Source: Streptococcus parasanguinis
Lineage (GTDB): Bacteria > Bacillota > Bacilli > Lactobacillales > Streptococcaceae
Length of the DNA stretch: 64,000 nucleotides
Direction: 5' to 3'
NCBI RefSeq assembly: GCF_901875555.1
Contig: NZ_CABFMD010000022.1
Coordinates: 1-64,000 of the forward strand
Under the pieces are notes generated by a model. The model made no database searches. It saw only the letters and a program-made list of their open reading frames with translations, and was not told the DNA's origin. The position numbers and the translations under genes were made by a program. Below are positions 26,033 to 36,047 of this stretch, one piece after another; the first letter of the stretch is position 1; each line of letters starts with the position of its first letter.

Positions 26033-27498
26033 TGTCATTCAACCATAAAACCATTGAAGAGTTGCACGACCTCCTTGTCTCTAAGGAAATTTCAGCAACC
26101 GAATTGACCCAAGCAACGCTTGATGATATCAAGGCGCGTGAAGAAGCCGTCAATGCCTTTGTGACGGTGGCAGAAGAAGCTGCCCTTGCACAAGCCAAGG
26201 CCATTGATGAAAAAGGAATCGATGCCGATAACCTCATGTCAGGGATTCCACTCGCTGTCAAAGATAACATCTCAACAGATGGCATCCTGACAACTGCGGC
26301 ATCAAAAATGCTCTATAACTATGAGCCTATCTTTGATGCGACAGCGGTTGCCAATGCCAAAGCCAAAGATATGATTGTCATCGGGAAGACCAACATGGAT
26401 GAATTTGCTATGGGTGGATCTGGTGAAACGTCTTACTATGGACCAGCCAAAAATGCTTGGGACCACAGCAAGGTTCCTGGTGGATCATCCAGTGGTTCAG
26501 CAGTTTCTGTCGCTTCAGGGCAAGTCCGCTTGTCTCTTGGTTCAGATACAGGTGGTTCTATCCGCCAACCAGCAGCCTTTAACGGGATTGTTGGTCTTAA
26601 GCCAACCTATGGAACAGTTTCTCGTTTCGGTCTTATTGCTTTTGGTAGCTCACTCGACCAAATTGGACCGTTCGCACCAACCGTTAAGGAAAATGCCCTC
26701 TTACTTAATGTCATTGCCAGCGAAGATGCCAAAGATTCAACTTCTGCACCAGTGCGCGTAGCAGACTTTACTTCTAAGATTGGTCAAGACATTAAAGGCA
26801 TGAAGATTGCCCTTCCGAAGGAATACCTCGGCGAAGGGATTGACCCAGAAGTTAAAGAAACCATTCTTAATGCGGCCAAACATTTTGAAAAATTGGGAGC
26901 AACTGTCGAAGAAGTCAGCCTCCCTCATTCTAAATACGGGGTTGCTGTATACTACATCATTGCTTCATCTGAAGCCTCTTCAAACTTGCAACGTTTCGAC
27001 GGGATTCGCTATGGTTTCCGTGCGGAAGATGCCAAGAACTTGGATGACATCTATGTGAACACTCGTAGTCAAGGATTTGGTGATGAAGTCAAACGCCGGA
27101 TCATGCTGGGAACCTTCAGTTTGTCTTCTGGTTATTACGATGCTTACTACAAGAAAGCCGGCCAAGTCCGTACCCTTATTATCCAAGACTTCGAAAAAGT
27201 CTTTGCAGATTACGACCTCATCCTTGGTCCAACAGCTCCAAGCGTGGCCTTTGATTTGGATTCACTCAACCACGATCCTGTTGCCATGTACTTGGCGGAC
27301 TTGTTGACCATCCCAGTCAACTTGGCAGGTCTTCCGGGGATTTCGATTCCTGCAGGTTTTGCGCAAGGTCTTCCAGTTGGTTTGCAGTTGATTGGTCCTA
27401 AGTATTCCGAAGAAACGATCTATCAAGCTGCAGCTGCCTTTGAAGCAACGACAGATTACCATAAGCAACAACCCCTTATTTTCGGAGGTGACAATTAA
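26032..27498 (+). CDS. gatA: Asp-tRNA(Asn)/Glu-tRNA(Gln) amidotransferase subunit A
   Basis: GatA is the glutaminase subunit that releases ammonia for the transamidation. The 488-residue protein has the amidase-signature triad: K in [10 protein letters not shown] (about 80), the Gly/Ser-rich [14 protein letters not shown] (about 150) and the nucleophile serine in [14 protein letters not shown] (about 178). The gene overlaps gatC and gatB by one base at each end, ensuring equal synthesis of the three subunits. Confidence 0.98.
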   Translation: MSFNHKTIEELHDLLVSKEISATELTQATLDDIKAREEAVNAFVTVAEEAALAQAKAIDEKGIDADNLMSGIPLAVKDNISTDGILTTAASKMLYNYEPIFDATAVANAKAKDMIVIGKTNMDEFAMGGSGETSYYGPAKNAWDHSKVPGGSSSGSAVSVASGQVRLSLGSDTGGSIRQPAAFNGIVGLKPTYGTVSRFGLIAFGSSLDQIGPFAPTVKENALLLNVIASEDAKDSTSAPVRVADFTSKIGQDIKGMKIALPKEYLGEGIDPEVKETILNAAKHFEKLGATVEEVSLPHSKYGVAVYYIIASSEASSNLQRFDGIRYGFRAEDAKNLDDIYVNTRSQGFGDEVKRRIMLGTFSLSSGYYDAYYKKAGQVRTLIIQDFEKVFADYDLILGPTAPSVAFDLDSLNHDPVAMYLADLLTIPVNLAGLPGISIPAGFAQGLPVGLQLIGPKYSEETIYQAAAAFEATTDYHKQQPLIFGGDN

Positions 27499-28940
27499 TG
27501 AACTTTGAAACAGTCATCGGACTTGAAGTCCACGTTGAATTGAATACAAATTCAAAAATTTTCTCACCAACCTCTGCTCACTTTGGGAACGAGCAAAATG
27601 CCAATACCAATGTGATTGACTGGTCCTTCCCAGGAGTCCTTCCTGTCTTGAACAAGGGTGTTGTGGATGCTGGTATTAAAGCTGCTTTGGCCTTGAATAT
27701 GGATATCCATCAGCACATGCACTTTGACCGTAAGAACTACTTCTACCCTGATAATCCAAAGGCCTACCAAATTTCGCAATTTGATGAGCCTATCGGTTAC
27801 AATGGGTGGATTGAAGTGCAACTAGAAGACGGCTCAACTAAGAAAATCGGGATTGAACGGGCCCACTTGGAAGAAGATGCTGGTAAGAACACCCACGGAA
27901 CAGACGGTTTCTCTTATGTAGACCTCAACCGTCAAGGGGTGCCATTGATTGAGATCGTATCTGAAGCAGATATGCGCTCTCCTGAAGAAGCTTACGCCTA
28001 TTTGACAGCTTTGAAAGAAGTCATCCAATACACAGGCATTTCTGATGTCAAGATGGAAGAAGGATCGATGCGGGTCGATGCCAACATTTCCCTTCGCCCA
28101 TACGGTCAAGAGGAGTTTGGAACTAAGACGGAGTTGAAAAACTTGAACTCTTTCTCAAACGTGCGCAAAGGTCTTGAATACGAAGTGGAGCGCCAAGCGA
28201 AAATATTGCGCTCAGGTGGTGTCATTCGTCAAGAAACACGCCGTTACGATGAAGCCCACAAGAGCACGATCCTTATGCGGGTCAAAGAAGGAGCGGCAGA
28301 TTACCGTTACTTCCCAGAACCAGACCTTCCCTTGTTTGAAATCTCAGATGAGTGGATCGAGGAAATGCGCACGGAGTTGCCAGAGTTTCCAAAAGACCGT
28401 CGTGCTCGCTACGTGGAAGAGATTGGGTTGTCTGACTATGATGCCAACCAATTGACAGCGACGAAAGTCACTTCTGACTTCTTTGAAGCAGCAGTAGCCC
28501 TTGGCGGAGATGCCAAACAAGTGTCTAACTGGCTCCAAGGGGAAGTCGCACAATTCTTGAACGCAGAAGGCAAAACGCTGGAAGAAATCCAGTTGACACC
28601 AGAAAACTTGGTCGAAATGATTGCCATCATCGAAGATGGCACCATCTCTTCTAAGATTGCCAAGAAAGTCTTCGTTCATTTGGCGAAAAACGGTGGCGGT
28701 GCGCGTGAATACGTCGAAAAAGCCGGATTGGTACAGATTTCAGACCCTGAAATCTTGATTCCAATCATCCACCAAGTCTTCGCAGATAATGAAGCAGCCG
28801 TAGCCGACTTCAAGTCAGGAAAACGGAATGCGGACAAGGCCTTCACAGGCTTCCTCATGAAAGCAACTAAAGGCCAAGCCAACCCACAAGTAGCCCTCAA
28901 GTTACTTGCCCAAGAATTGGCGAAGTTGAAAGAAGAGTAA
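27498..28940 (+). CDS. gatB: Asp-tRNA(Asn)/Glu-tRNA(Gln) amidotransferase subunit B
   Basis: GatB binds the misacylated tRNA and activates its side-chain carboxyl with ATP. The 480-residue protein begins [20 protein letters not shown], with the family motifs [20 protein letters not shown] and RVDANISLR. The C-terminal YqeY-like tail domain (about 410-475: [13 protein letters not shown] at its end) contacts the tRNA elbow. It is the last gene of gatCAB, and a terminator follows. Confidence 0.98.
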   Translation: MNFETVIGLEVHVELNTNSKIFSPTSAHFGNEQNANTNVIDWSFPGVLPVLNKGVVDAGIKAALALNMDIHQHMHFDRKNYFYPDNPKAYQISQFDEPIGYNGWIEVQLEDGSTKKIGIERAHLEEDAGKNTHGTDGFSYVDLNRQGVPLIEIVSEADMRSPEEAYAYLTALKEVIQYTGISDVKMEEGSMRVDANISLRPYGQEEFGTKTELKNLNSFSNVRKGLEYEVERQAKILRSGGVIRQETRRYDEAHKSTILMRVKEGAADYRYFPEPDLPLFEISDEWIEEMRTELPEFPKDRRARYVEEIGLSDYDANQLTATKVTSDFFEAAVALGGDAKQVSNWLQGEVAQFLNAEGKTLEEIQLTPENLVEMIAIIEDGTISSKIAKKVFVHLAKNGGGAREYVEKAGLVQISDPEILIPIIHQVFADNEAAVADFKSGKRNADKAFTGFLMKATKGQANPQVALKLLAQELAKLKEE

Positions 28941-28945
28941 TAGAG

Positions 28946-28972
28946 AAAAAACCAGCCGAGAGGTTGGTTTTT
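28946..28972 (+). terminator. Terminator after gatB
   Basis: AAAACCAGCC pairs with GGTTGGTTTTT around GAGA. Confidence 0.85.
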
Positions 28973-29039
28973 ACTATCCATAAAATTGTGTTAGAATAGG
29001 AAAGACGATTACATGTCAACAGGTATTAGGAGGAATTAC

Positions 29040-29423
29040 ATGAATAAATTTTTAAGAGTTTTATTTATCCTGGTCATTATCGCTATGTCTGGAGCGATTA
29101 TCTTCCAACTATTCTTTCCATCCTATATGGGAAGTCATTCGGGATATGGTATTTCTGTCGGTTGGCAGCGGGAGATTGGGATTTGGAATATGGCAGTTCT
29201 TGTGATCCTGATTGCTGTCAATCTTAAATACGATTGGTTTTATCTTCGGACGGTGCTATTGGCCTTAATTATTGGTGGGCTCGGGATTGGGACCAATCAT
29301 CTCTTCAATTATTTTCACTATCATCTGCCTGTCAATGGGATTGGTGCGCTTGAAAATTATCTCCTCGTCCTTGGTTGGATTGTGGGTTGGAGAATAGAGA
29401 CTTCACGAATCAAGAAGAAATAA
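29040..29423 (+). CDS. Small integral membrane protein, unknown function
   Basis: I do not recognise a family. The 127-residue protein has about four hydrophobic segments: LRVLFILVIIAMSGAIIF, IWNMAVLVILIAVNL, a third at FYLRTVLLALIIGGLGIG, and ALENYLLVLGWIVGW. It ends in a short basic tail (RIKKK), suggesting that end is cytoplasmic. ATG 29040 is chosen for AGGAGG 7 bases upstream. It lies between two terminators, so it is a one-gene transcript. A DoxX-like or other small four-helix family is possible but not shown. Confidence 0.75.
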   Translation: MNKFLRVLFILVIIAMSGAIIFQLFFPSYMGSHSGYGISVGWQREIGIWNMAVLVILIAVNLKYDWFYLRTVLLALIIGGLGIGTNHLFNYFHYHLPVNGIGALENYLLVLGWIVGWRIETSRIKKK

Positions 29424-29425
29424 GA

Positions 29426-29447
29426 CCAGCTGGAGGGCTGGCTTTTT
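29426..29447 (+). terminator. Terminator after the small membrane protein gene
   Basis: CCAGC pairs with GCTGG around TGGAGG, followed by CTTTTT. Confidence 0.75.
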
Positions 29448-29461
29448 AGTTCAATTTTTCC

Positions 29462-29490
29462 TTGACAAAGTTTGTGAAAAGGCTTACAAT
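29462..29490 (+). promoter_or_regulatory. Promoter of bdhA with possible Rex operator
   Basis: TTGACA (29462-29467), a 17-base spacer and TACAAT (29485-29490) form a strong promoter. Overlapping the spacer and -10, TTGTGAAAAGGCTTACAA (29472-29489) matches the Rex operator TTGTGAA-N4-TTCACAA at 12 of 14 fixed positions. Rex senses the NADH/NAD ratio, which would suit an NADH-dependent dehydrogenase. Confidence 0.6.
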
Positions 29491-29552
29491 GGGTGTGTTG
29501 AGTTTCCTGAAAAGGAAAATGCAAATCATGGAAATATAAAGGAGATATTCAC

Positions 29553-30596
29553 ATGGCTACTATGAAAGCAGCTCGCTGGCATGCAGCAAAAGACGTTCGT
29601 ATCGAAGAAGTGGAAGTACCTGAAGTACAACCACATCAGGTAAAGGTGGCAGTTAAGTTCACAGGGATTTGTGGGACAGACTTGCATGAATATTTGGACG
29701 GCCCAATCTTCATTCCAACAGAAGAGCATGTGTATTCTGGCCAAAAAGCACCAGTTACTTTGGGCCATGAATTCTCTGGTGAAATTGTAGAAGTCGGAAG
29801 TGATGTGACTCGCGTCAAAGTTGGCGATCGTGTGACCATCGAACCAATTCTTGCAGAGCACAATTTGATTGGTGATTATAACCTTGATCCAAACTTGAAC
29901 TTTGTCGGCCTTGCTGCAGATGGTGGTTTTGCCAAATATTGTGTCCTTGACGGTGACCTTGTCCATGTGATTCCAGATAGCTTGAGCTATGAACAAGCTG
30001 CGCTTACAGAACCTGCAGCTGTTGCTGTTTATGCCGTTCGTCAATCTGCATTGAAAACTGGGGATACAGCCGTTATCTTTGGCTTGGGTCCAATCGGTCT
30101 TTTGATTGTTGAAGCCCTTCGTGCAGCAGGAGCATCAAAAATCTATGCGGTTGAATTATCTCCTGAACGCCAAGCGAAAGCGGAAGAATTGGGAGCAATC
30201 GTTGTTCGCCCAGAAGAAGGAGAAACAATCGTCGAAGCCATCCATCGTTTAACAGGTGGTGGAGCAGATGTTTCTTATGAAGTTACTGGAGTTCCAGTTG
30301 TTTTAGGTCAAGCCTTGGCAGCTGTTCATAAAGCTGGGGAATGTATGGTCGTATCTATCTGGGAACGTGAAGCTAGCATCAATCCAAATGAATTCGCTAT
30401 CCAAGAAAAATCTCTCAAAGGAATTATTGCCTACCGCCATATCTTCCCTAAAGTGTTGGAATTGATGGAACAAGGTTATTTCTCTGCTGAGAAATTGGTT
30501 ACTAAGAAAATTAAATTGGAAAATATCGTTGAAGAAGGATTTGTTGAATTAACACAAGATAAATCCCAAATCAAGATCTTGGTTCAACCTGAATAA
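29553..30596 (+). CDS. bdhA: (R,R)-butanediol dehydrogenase, zinc-type
   Basis: This 347-residue medium-chain dehydrogenase closely follows Bacillus BdhA, which interconverts acetoin and 2,3-butanediol with NADH. The catalytic zinc ligands are C40 (ICGTDLHEYLDGP) and the H and E of LGHEFSGE. The cofactor fold shows VIFGLGPIGLLIVEALRAAGA. The four-cysteine structural zinc loop of classical alcohol dehydrogenases is absent, as in BdhA. ATG 29553 follows AAAGGAG. It is monocistronic, with a strong promoter. Sorbitol or threonine dehydrogenase activity is a less likely alternative. Confidence 0.88.
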   Translation: MATMKAARWHAAKDVRIEEVEVPEVQPHQVKVAVKFTGICGTDLHEYLDGPIFIPTEEHVYSGQKAPVTLGHEFSGEIVEVGSDVTRVKVGDRVTIEPILAEHNLIGDYNLDPNLNFVGLAADGGFAKYCVLDGDLVHVIPDSLSYEQAALTEPAAVAVYAVRQSALKTGDTAVIFGLGPIGLLIVEALRAAGASKIYAVELSPERQAKAEELGAIVVRPEEGETIVEAIHRLTGGGADVSYEVTGVPVVLGQALAAVHKAGECMVVSIWEREASINPNEFAIQEKSLKGIIAYRHIFPKVLELMEQGYFSAEKLVTKKIKLENIVEEGFVELTQDKSQIKILVQPE

Positions 30597-30622
30597 GCGA
30601 ATAAATTTATATAAAATAAAGC

Positions 30623-30652
30623 AAGGCTGAAACGTTTCGTTTCGGCCTTTTG
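30623..30652 (+). terminator. Terminator after bdhA
   Basis: AAGGCTGAAAC pairs with GTTTCGGCCTT and runs into T. Confidence 0.8.
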
Positions 30653-30691
30653 TGATACAATAAAAGTAAGGAACAGATTTGGGAGGGGACG

Positions 30692-31603
30692 ATGACAAAG
30701 ACGATGAAAGGGACGCTCATGACCTTGATTGCGGGAATTGCTTGGGGACTATCCGGAGTTAGCGGGCAATATTTAATGGTTCATGGATTTTCGGCTATTG
30801 AGTTAACAAATCTCCGTTTGCTTTTTTCTGGAATTGTCCTTATTCTTCTTTCCTACGTTGCAGATAAGGAGAAGTTTTTGGCCTTTGTCAAAGATAAATC
30901 TTCCTACCTCCCCCTCCTTATTTTTGCCTTTTTAGGATTATTATTGACTCAGCTGACCTATTTAGAGGCGATTGCTGAAACTAATGCTGGGACTGCTACG
31001 GTGTTACAGTATCTCTGTCCAGTGGGAATTTTAGCCTATACCTGTATCATGGATAGGGTGGCCCCTACACTAGCAGAAGTGGTTTCGATGCTTCTAGCGA
31101 TTGGTGGCACATTCTTAATAGCAACCCATGGTCAACTCAATCAATTGGCCATCAATCCCAAAGGTTTGGCTTGGGGAGTGGTGTCAGCCTTTGCATATGC
31201 CCTATACATCATTCTACCTTTGAACTTAATTCAAAAATGGGGAAGCATGCTGGTGATTGGAGTTGGGATGGCTATTCCAGGAATCCTAATGCTCCCTTTT
31301 AGTGGTCTTCTCTCTTCTTCTGAAAACTACAGACTCGATACCTGGATGGCCCTTTTTGGCTTGGTGGTTATTGGGACGGTTTTTGCCTATACAGCCTTTC
31401 TGAAAGGAACCTCTTTGGTAGGAGCCGTTAAAGGAAGCTTGCTGGCGTCCTTTGAGCCTGTTTCGGCAGTTTTCTTTGCCTTTGTCATTATGAAGGAGCA
31501 TTTTTTTATGGTTGATGTGATTGGAATGGCCATGATCCTCCTTGCGGTCCTCTTGATTTCCCTTAAGGATCTCATGATTCAAAAAGAAAAAGGAATCTTG
31601 TAA
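30692..31603 (+). CDS. EamA/DMT-family transporter
   Basis: This 303-residue member of the drug/metabolite transporter superfamily has ten hydrophobic segments arranged as two EamA repeats. The first begins LMTLIAGIAWGLSGVSGQYLM, the second GLAWGVVSAFAYALYIILPLN. The second repeat ends SLLASFEPVSAVFFAFVIM, a conserved EamA segment. The substrate is unknown; family members export amino acids or other metabolites. The start follows GGGAGGGG. It stands alone between terminators. Confidence 0.9.
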   Translation: MTKTMKGTLMTLIAGIAWGLSGVSGQYLMVHGFSAIELTNLRLLFSGIVLILLSYVADKEKFLAFVKDKSSYLPLLIFAFLGLLLTQLTYLEAIAETNAGTATVLQYLCPVGILAYTCIMDRVAPTLAEVVSMLLAIGGTFLIATHGQLNQLAINPKGLAWGVVSAFAYALYIILPLNLIQKWGSMLVIGVGMAIPGILMLPFSGLLSSSENYRLDTWMALFGLVVIGTVFAYTAFLKGTSLVGAVKGSLLASFEPVSAVFFAFVIMKEHFFMVDVIGMAMILLAVLLISLKDLMIQKEKGIL

Positions 31604-31628
31604 AACTAAGAACAATTATTTTTCAGTT

Positions 31629-31659
31629 AAAAGGTTGAGACGAAGGTCTTGACCTTTTT
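31629..31659 (+). terminator. Terminator after the EamA gene
   Basis: AAAAGGTTGAGAC pairs with GGTCTTGACCTTTTT around a short loop. Confidence 0.8.
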
Positions 31660-31757
31660 GTGATCCTCACCTTCTGAGGGGGAGTTATCACTATATAGCG
31701 TATACATAGCTAGAAAAACATGTTAGAATAGAAAAAACTTATTTTAAGGAGATGAGA

Positions 31758-32846
31758 ATGAAAAATATTTTTAAATGGACCCTATTTGCTGTGGCGACTT
31801 TGACTTTAGCGGCTTGTGGGACTGGTGCCCAAAAGACCAATTCGCAGCAAGTAAAGACGGAAAAAGCAGCGAAAAATTCAGCATCTGACGGTCAAGTCGA
31901 GGTGAGTTTAAAAGGAGGACAATACATTAAACCACCTGTTCTCAATGACTCAGAAGACGGCACTTATTTAGCCCTTCAATTGGAATTTAAGAATGCTGCC
32001 AAAGAATCTATTAATGTGTCAGATTCAGATATCACCATTTACGATGCGGATAATAACAAGGTCAAATTGCAGTCAGGAATTTATGACCAAACGGGAGCCT
32101 TCCAATTGCTCAAGAGCGATCAGTTGGCCCAGGGTAAAAAATTAACCGGCTATATCGTCTTTCCAGTCGAAAAAGGCAAAAAATACGAAGTGCAATATGA
32201 ACGAAAAACGTATAGCTCTGATAAAAAATCCAAGCCTCTAAAATTTGCGGTGGATTCTTCTCAGTATGAGGACAAGGTGGAAGCTTCTACTCTTCTAGCT
32301 GATGAATACATCAATCAAGTTTACTTCAGTGGCCAACGAAAGGTCAAAAAGGATGATGCTTTTGTTTTGGGAACTGATTTGAAAAAGGAAGCCAGTGATT
32401 TCCGTGCGAAATTTGCGGCTGATTTTACCCGTCAATTGCATGATTACCAATTTCCAGAAGAAGAAGTGACCCAGTTTATTGATGCTTATGAAAAGGAAAA
32501 TGCAAAGCGTGCTAAATTAACCTATAAGGTCAAACAATATCTCCCGGACAAGGTGGTCATTAGCTTGAATCCTGAGACAGTCAGCATGGAAAAGACGATT
32601 TTAAAACACATGCAGACCTTCTATCAGGAGCATCGAAAAGACTACCCAGGGATCATCGAAGCAAACCAGGCTCAAAACAAAGCCTATAGAGAGGAAATGA
32701 TGGCCTCGCTGAAAGATCGTCCGCTCATTACACCTGATCGCTATGACTTCCAATTGACCTTTGTAAAGAAAGATGGCAAATGGGAAGTAGAAAAAGCTTA
32801 TAATAGTGATAGCTTTATGGAAAAATTCGAGGGAAATCTTTCTTAA
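31758..32846 (+). CDS. Lipoprotein with DUF5105-like C-terminal domain
   Basis: This 362-residue surface lipoprotein has a signal peptide (KNIFKWTLFAVATLTLAAC) with lipobox LAAC, the cysteine at about residue 19. A DUF4352-like immunoglobulin-type domain follows (about 45-160: YLALQLEFKNAAKESINVSD). A helical DUF5105-like domain (about 175-355) contains the FTRQLHDYQFPEEEV and FQLTFVKKDGKWEVEK segments. ATG 31758 is chosen over 31752 because AAGGAG ends directly at 31751. Function is unknown; proteins of this type are common in streptococci. Confidence 0.82.
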   Translation: MKNIFKWTLFAVATLTLAACGTGAQKTNSQQVKTEKAAKNSASDGQVEVSLKGGQYIKPPVLNDSEDGTYLALQLEFKNAAKESINVSDSDITIYDADNNKVKLQSGIYDQTGAFQLLKSDQLAQGKKLTGYIVFPVEKGKKYEVQYERKTYSSDKKSKPLKFAVDSSQYEDKVEASTLLADEYINQVYFSGQRKVKKDDAFVLGTDLKKEASDFRAKFAADFTRQLHDYQFPEEEVTQFIDAYEKENAKRAKLTYKVKQYLPDKVVISLNPETVSMEKTILKHMQTFYQEHRKDYPGIIEANQAQNKAYREEMMASLKDRPLITPDRYDFQLTFVKKDGKWEVEKAYNSDSFMEKFEGNLS

Positions 32847-32857
32847 TGCGGAAGTTG

Positions 32858-32890
32858 GCACTCCTAGGACATGAATCTAGGAGTGCTTTT
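32858..32890 (+). terminator. Terminator after the lipoprotein gene
   Basis: GCACTCCTAG pairs with CTAGGAGTGC, followed by TTTT. It ends 5 bases before the MET-box. Confidence 0.88.
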
Positions 32891-32894
32891 TATG

Positions 32895-32911
32895 TATAGT
32901 TTTAAACTATA
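32895..32911 (+). promoter_or_regulatory. MET-box (MetR/MtaR-type operator)
   Basis: TATAGTTTTAAACTATA is a perfect 8+1+8 palindrome. It equals the streptococcal methionine-regulon operator TATAGTTTnAAACTATA described from comparative genomics for the LysR-type MetR/MtaR regulator. It lies 82 bases before the first M20 gene. A possible promoter (TTAGAC at about 32935, TAAAAT at about 32959, 18-base spacer) follows it. Confidence 0.85.
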
Positions 32912-32992
32912 TCAAAACCCAAGAAACAAGAATTAGACGGAAACACCTATTAGTGATAAAATAATTTTAAGTTTGAAAGGAGATGAAGGCTT

Positions 32993-34138
32993 GTGTCTTT
33001 TTCTTATGAAGAGTTAGCAGAGATTCGCCACTATATCCACCAACACCCAGAATTGTCAGGTCAAGAATACCAGACAACCGCCTTTCTAAAGGAGCGTTTA
33101 GAAGAGTTGGGGATTCGTATTTTAGAGAGTGGATTAAAAACTGGTCTGATTGCAGAAATTGGGTCCGGCCAACCGGTGGTGGCACTCCGAGCAGATATCG
33201 ATGCCCTTCCAATTTTGGAACAAACGAATCTGCCCTACCAAAGTCAACATCCAGGAGTCATGCATGCCTGTGGCCATGATTTTCATCAAACCAGTCTTCT
33301 GGGAGCAGCAGCTCTTCTCAAGGAAAAAGAAGACCAGCTTGAAGGGACTGTACGCTTGATCTTTCAACCAGCAGAAGAAATCTCAGAAGGTGCTTCTGAC
33401 GTTTTAGCAACAGGACTGTTGGAGGATGTTCAAGGAATTATTGGTTTTCATAATATTCCCCAGCTAAAAGCAGGTCAACTTGCCTTAAATGCTGGAGCTA
33501 TGATGGCAGGGGTCGAGAAATTCAAGGTTTCTGTGACAGGAGTTAGTAGTCATGCTGCAAGACCAGATTTGGGAGTTGACACTGTAACGGCCGTCACTAC
33601 CATGGTTCAGAACTTACAGTTATTAATTTCACGGACCGTTTCTCCCTTTGAAACAGCTGTTTTGTCCATTACGCATCTAGATGTGGGTTCAACCTGGAAT
33701 GTACTCCCAAAATCAGGCTATTTTGAAGGAACCATTCGTTCTTTTAATCCGAGTGTGCAAAGAGACTTGAAGGCACATTTTATTTCCATCATTCGACACA
33801 TTGCAGAGAGTCTGGAAGTAGATGTAGCTTTTGAGTGGGGGGTGACCCCACCCGTTACCTTTAATGATGAGGAATTGATGCAGGTAGTTTGGGAAGCTTC
33901 ACAAGGTTTGGCTGAAGTGATCCCAGCGAACCCTTCTACAGCTGGAGAAGACTTCGCCTTTTACCAAGAGCGAATTCCTGGAGTCTTTGCCTTTATCGGT
34001 TCCAATGGAGAGCCGGATGCACCAGACCTCCATCATGATCACATGACTATTGATGATGCAGCCTTTGAGGTATCGGTTCCTTATTATGTTGAAAATGCGC
34101 AAGCTTTATTGCGGTATTTTAAAGCCAAAGAAGTGTGA
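32993..34138 (+). CDS. M20-family amidohydrolase (N-acyl amino acid deacylase type)
   Basis: This zinc aminoacylase/carboxypeptidase-type protein has 381 residues. Metal-ligand motifs include HQHPELSGQEY, ALRADIDALPI, MHACGHDFHQTSLLGAA, QPAEE and, near the C-terminus, STAGEDFAFYQ. The dimerisation domain is in the middle (about 180-290). It starts with GTG 32993 after AAAGGAG. It follows a perfect MET-box, so its likely task is releasing methionine or another amino acid from an N-acyl or peptide form; N-acetyl-diaminopimelate deacetylase and hippurate hydrolase are close relatives that cannot be excluded. Confidence 0.88.
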   Translation: MSFSYEELAEIRHYIHQHPELSGQEYQTTAFLKERLEELGIRILESGLKTGLIAEIGSGQPVVALRADIDALPILEQTNLPYQSQHPGVMHACGHDFHQTSLLGAAALLKEKEDQLEGTVRLIFQPAEEISEGASDVLATGLLEDVQGIIGFHNIPQLKAGQLALNAGAMMAGVEKFKVSVTGVSSHAARPDLGVDTVTAVTTMVQNLQLLISRTVSPFETAVLSITHLDVGSTWNVLPKSGYFEGTIRSFNPSVQRDLKAHFISIIRHIAESLEVDVAFEWGVTPPVTFNDEELMQVVWEASQGLAEVIPANPSTAGEDFAFYQERIPGVFAFIGSNGEPDAPDLHHDHMTIDDAAFEVSVPYYVENAQALLRYFKAKEV

Positions 34139-34258
34139 TAAAGAAAAACTATCACCTTCATAAAAAATATATATTAGGCAAGTGAATGCTTTTCTGATAA
34201 AATAAAAAAATACTTTTAAAATGGCGTTTTATGTGCCTGAAACCCAAAAGGAGATCCT

Positions 34259-35086
34259 ATGAATCTAAAAAAAGTGATTAAGTATTCTGCTTTAGGATTA
34301 GTTGCAGTCCTTGCAACCAGTGCTTTAGTAGCATGTTCATCTGGTAAATCAGCCAGTGGTAAGAAAACCATCGAAGTTGGGACGGTTGGAACAACCAAGC
34401 CCTTCTCTTACGAAGAAAAAGACGGCAAGCTAACCGGTTATGAAATCGAAGTGTTGCGTGAAATCTTCAAAGGTTCAGACAAATATGAAGTAAACTTTAA
34501 CAAAACAGAGTGGTCTTCAGTCTTTGCTGGCTTAGACAGCGACCGCTTCCAAATCGGTGCCAACAACATCAGCTACTCAAAAGAGCGGGAAGAAAAATAC
34601 CTCTATCCAAATCCATATGCTCGCAATCCATTAGTATTGGTCGTGCCAAAAGATTCTTCTATTAAATCTTTGGATGATATTGGTGGTAAGAAAACAGAAG
34701 TTGTTCAAGGAACATCTACTGCTAAACAGTTAGAAGACTACAACAAAAAACATGCGGACAATCCGACAGAATTGAAGTATACGGATGGAACCATTCAAAC
34801 CATCATGGCTAATCTAGCGGATGGTCGTACCGATTACAAGATCTTCGAACGGATCTCAGTGGATACCATCATTCGTGATCAAGGCTATGACAACTTGAAG
34901 GTTATCGAGCTTCCAAGCGACCAACAACCTTATGTGTATCCAATCATTGCAAAAGAAGATAAAGACCTTCAAAAATTTGTCAACAAACGCATCAAGGAAC
35001 TCTATGACAATGGAACCCTTGAAAAATTGTCTAAGAAATACTTCGGTGGTTCTTACCTACCAGAAGCAAAAGATATTAAAGAATAA
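34259..35086 (+). CDS. Amino-acid ABC transporter substrate-binding lipoprotein
   Basis: This 275-residue SBP_bac_3 protein has a lipoprotein signal ([18 protein letters not shown], lipobox LVAC near residue 23). The family motifs [23 protein letters not shown] and [24 protein letters not shown] place it with polar amino-acid or cystine binders. It precedes metQ directly, as in pneumococcus, but no permease of its own family is next to it. It may feed a permease elsewhere. Sulfur amino acids such as cystine are a plausible ligand given the context. Confidence 0.88.
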   Translation: MNLKKVIKYSALGLVAVLATSALVACSSGKSASGKKTIEVGTVGTTKPFSYEEKDGKLTGYEIEVLREIFKGSDKYEVNFNKTEWSSVFAGLDSDRFQIGANNISYSKEREEKYLYPNPYARNPLVLVVPKDSSIKSLDDIGGKKTEVVQGTSTAKQLEDYNKKHADNPTELKYTDGTIQTIMANLADGRTDYKIFERISVDTIIRDQGYDNLKVIELPSDQQPYVYPIIAKEDKDLQKFVNKRIKELYDNGTLEKLSKKYFGGSYLPEAKDIKE

Positions 35087-35110
35087 TATTTAATTAAAGG
35101 AGATTTCAAA

Positions 35111-35974
35111 ATGAAATTGAAAAAAATTCTTGGTTTAACAGCTCTTGCCGCTATCGCAACCTTCGCCCTTGCCGCTTGCGGCTCTTCAAAATCATCTAGC
35201 AAAGATGGTGAAACAACCGTTAAAGTGGGTGTCATGACTTTGAGCGACACCGAAAAAGCTCGTTGGGACCAAGTTCAAAAGAACTTGGATGATGCTAAAA
35301 CAGGTATCAAATTGGAATTCACTCAATTTACAGACTACTCACAACCAAACGTGGCTGTAAAAGATGGTAGTGTCGATATCAATGCCTTCCAACACTACAA
35401 CTTCCTTGATAACTGGAACTCTAAAAACGACAATGCCCTTGTCTCTGTAGGAGATACCTACATCGCACCAATCCGTCTCTACTCTGGTACAGAAAACGGT
35501 AAAAACAAATACACTTCAATTAAAGAAATTCCTAAAGGTGGAACCATCGCTGTACCAAATGACCCAACAAATGAAAGCCGTGCCTTGTACGTCTTGCAAT
35601 CAGCTGGTTTGATTAAATTGGATACTAAAGATGGAAAATTGGCAAACGTGTCAAACATCAAAGAAAATCCAAAAGACTTGAAGATCTCCGAATTGGATGC
35701 TTCACAAACACCATCTGCTCTTCCATCAGTAGATGCCGCAGTGATCAACAATACCTTCGTTCGTGAAGCTGGTGTTGACTTCAAGAAAGCCATCTATATT
35801 GAAAAGAAAGATAACAACTCAAAACAATGGTACAATTTGATCGCAGCGAAGAAAGATTGGGAAAAATCTGATAAAGCAAAAGCAATCAAGGAAATCGTCA
35901 AAGCTTATCACAAAGACAATGTGAAAAAAGTAATTGAAGAGTCTTCAGAAGGTATGGACCAACCAGTCTTCTAA
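35111..35974 (+). CDS. metQ: Methionine-binding lipoprotein MetQ
   Basis: MetQ captures D/L-methionine for the MetNPQ ABC importer. The 287-residue protein has a lipoprotein signal (LGLTALAAIATFALAACG, lipobox LAAC) and NlpA-family segments FTQFTDYSQPNVAVKDGSVDINAFQHYNFL (read in pieces), GGTIAVPNDPTNESRALYVL and PSALPSVDAAVINNTFV. AAAGGAG lies 7 bases upstream. It sits 24 bases after the amino-acid binding protein and ahead of metN and metP. Confidence 0.93.
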   Translation: MKLKKILGLTALAAIATFALAACGSSKSSSKDGETTVKVGVMTLSDTEKARWDQVQKNLDDAKTGIKLEFTQFTDYSQPNVAVKDGSVDINAFQHYNFLDNWNSKNDNALVSVGDTYIAPIRLYSGTENGKNKYTSIKEIPKGGTIAVPNDPTNESRALYVLQSAGLIKLDTKDGKLANVSNIKENPKDLKISELDASQTPSALPSVDAAVINNTFVREAGVDFKKAIYIEKKDNNSKQWYNLIAAKKDWEKSDKAKAIKEIVKAYHKDNVKKVIEESSEGMDQPVF

Positions 35975-36047
35975 GAAAGAGACTCAAATGTATGAAATGA
36001 GGTGGAGAAGCAATTCTCTGCCTCTTATCGCGTATTAGGAGGAAGTC

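Noticed and set aside
29526..30044. Minus-strand frame of 172 codons
   Set aside because: It is antisense to bdhA and overlaps its promoter; no binding site or recognised domain.
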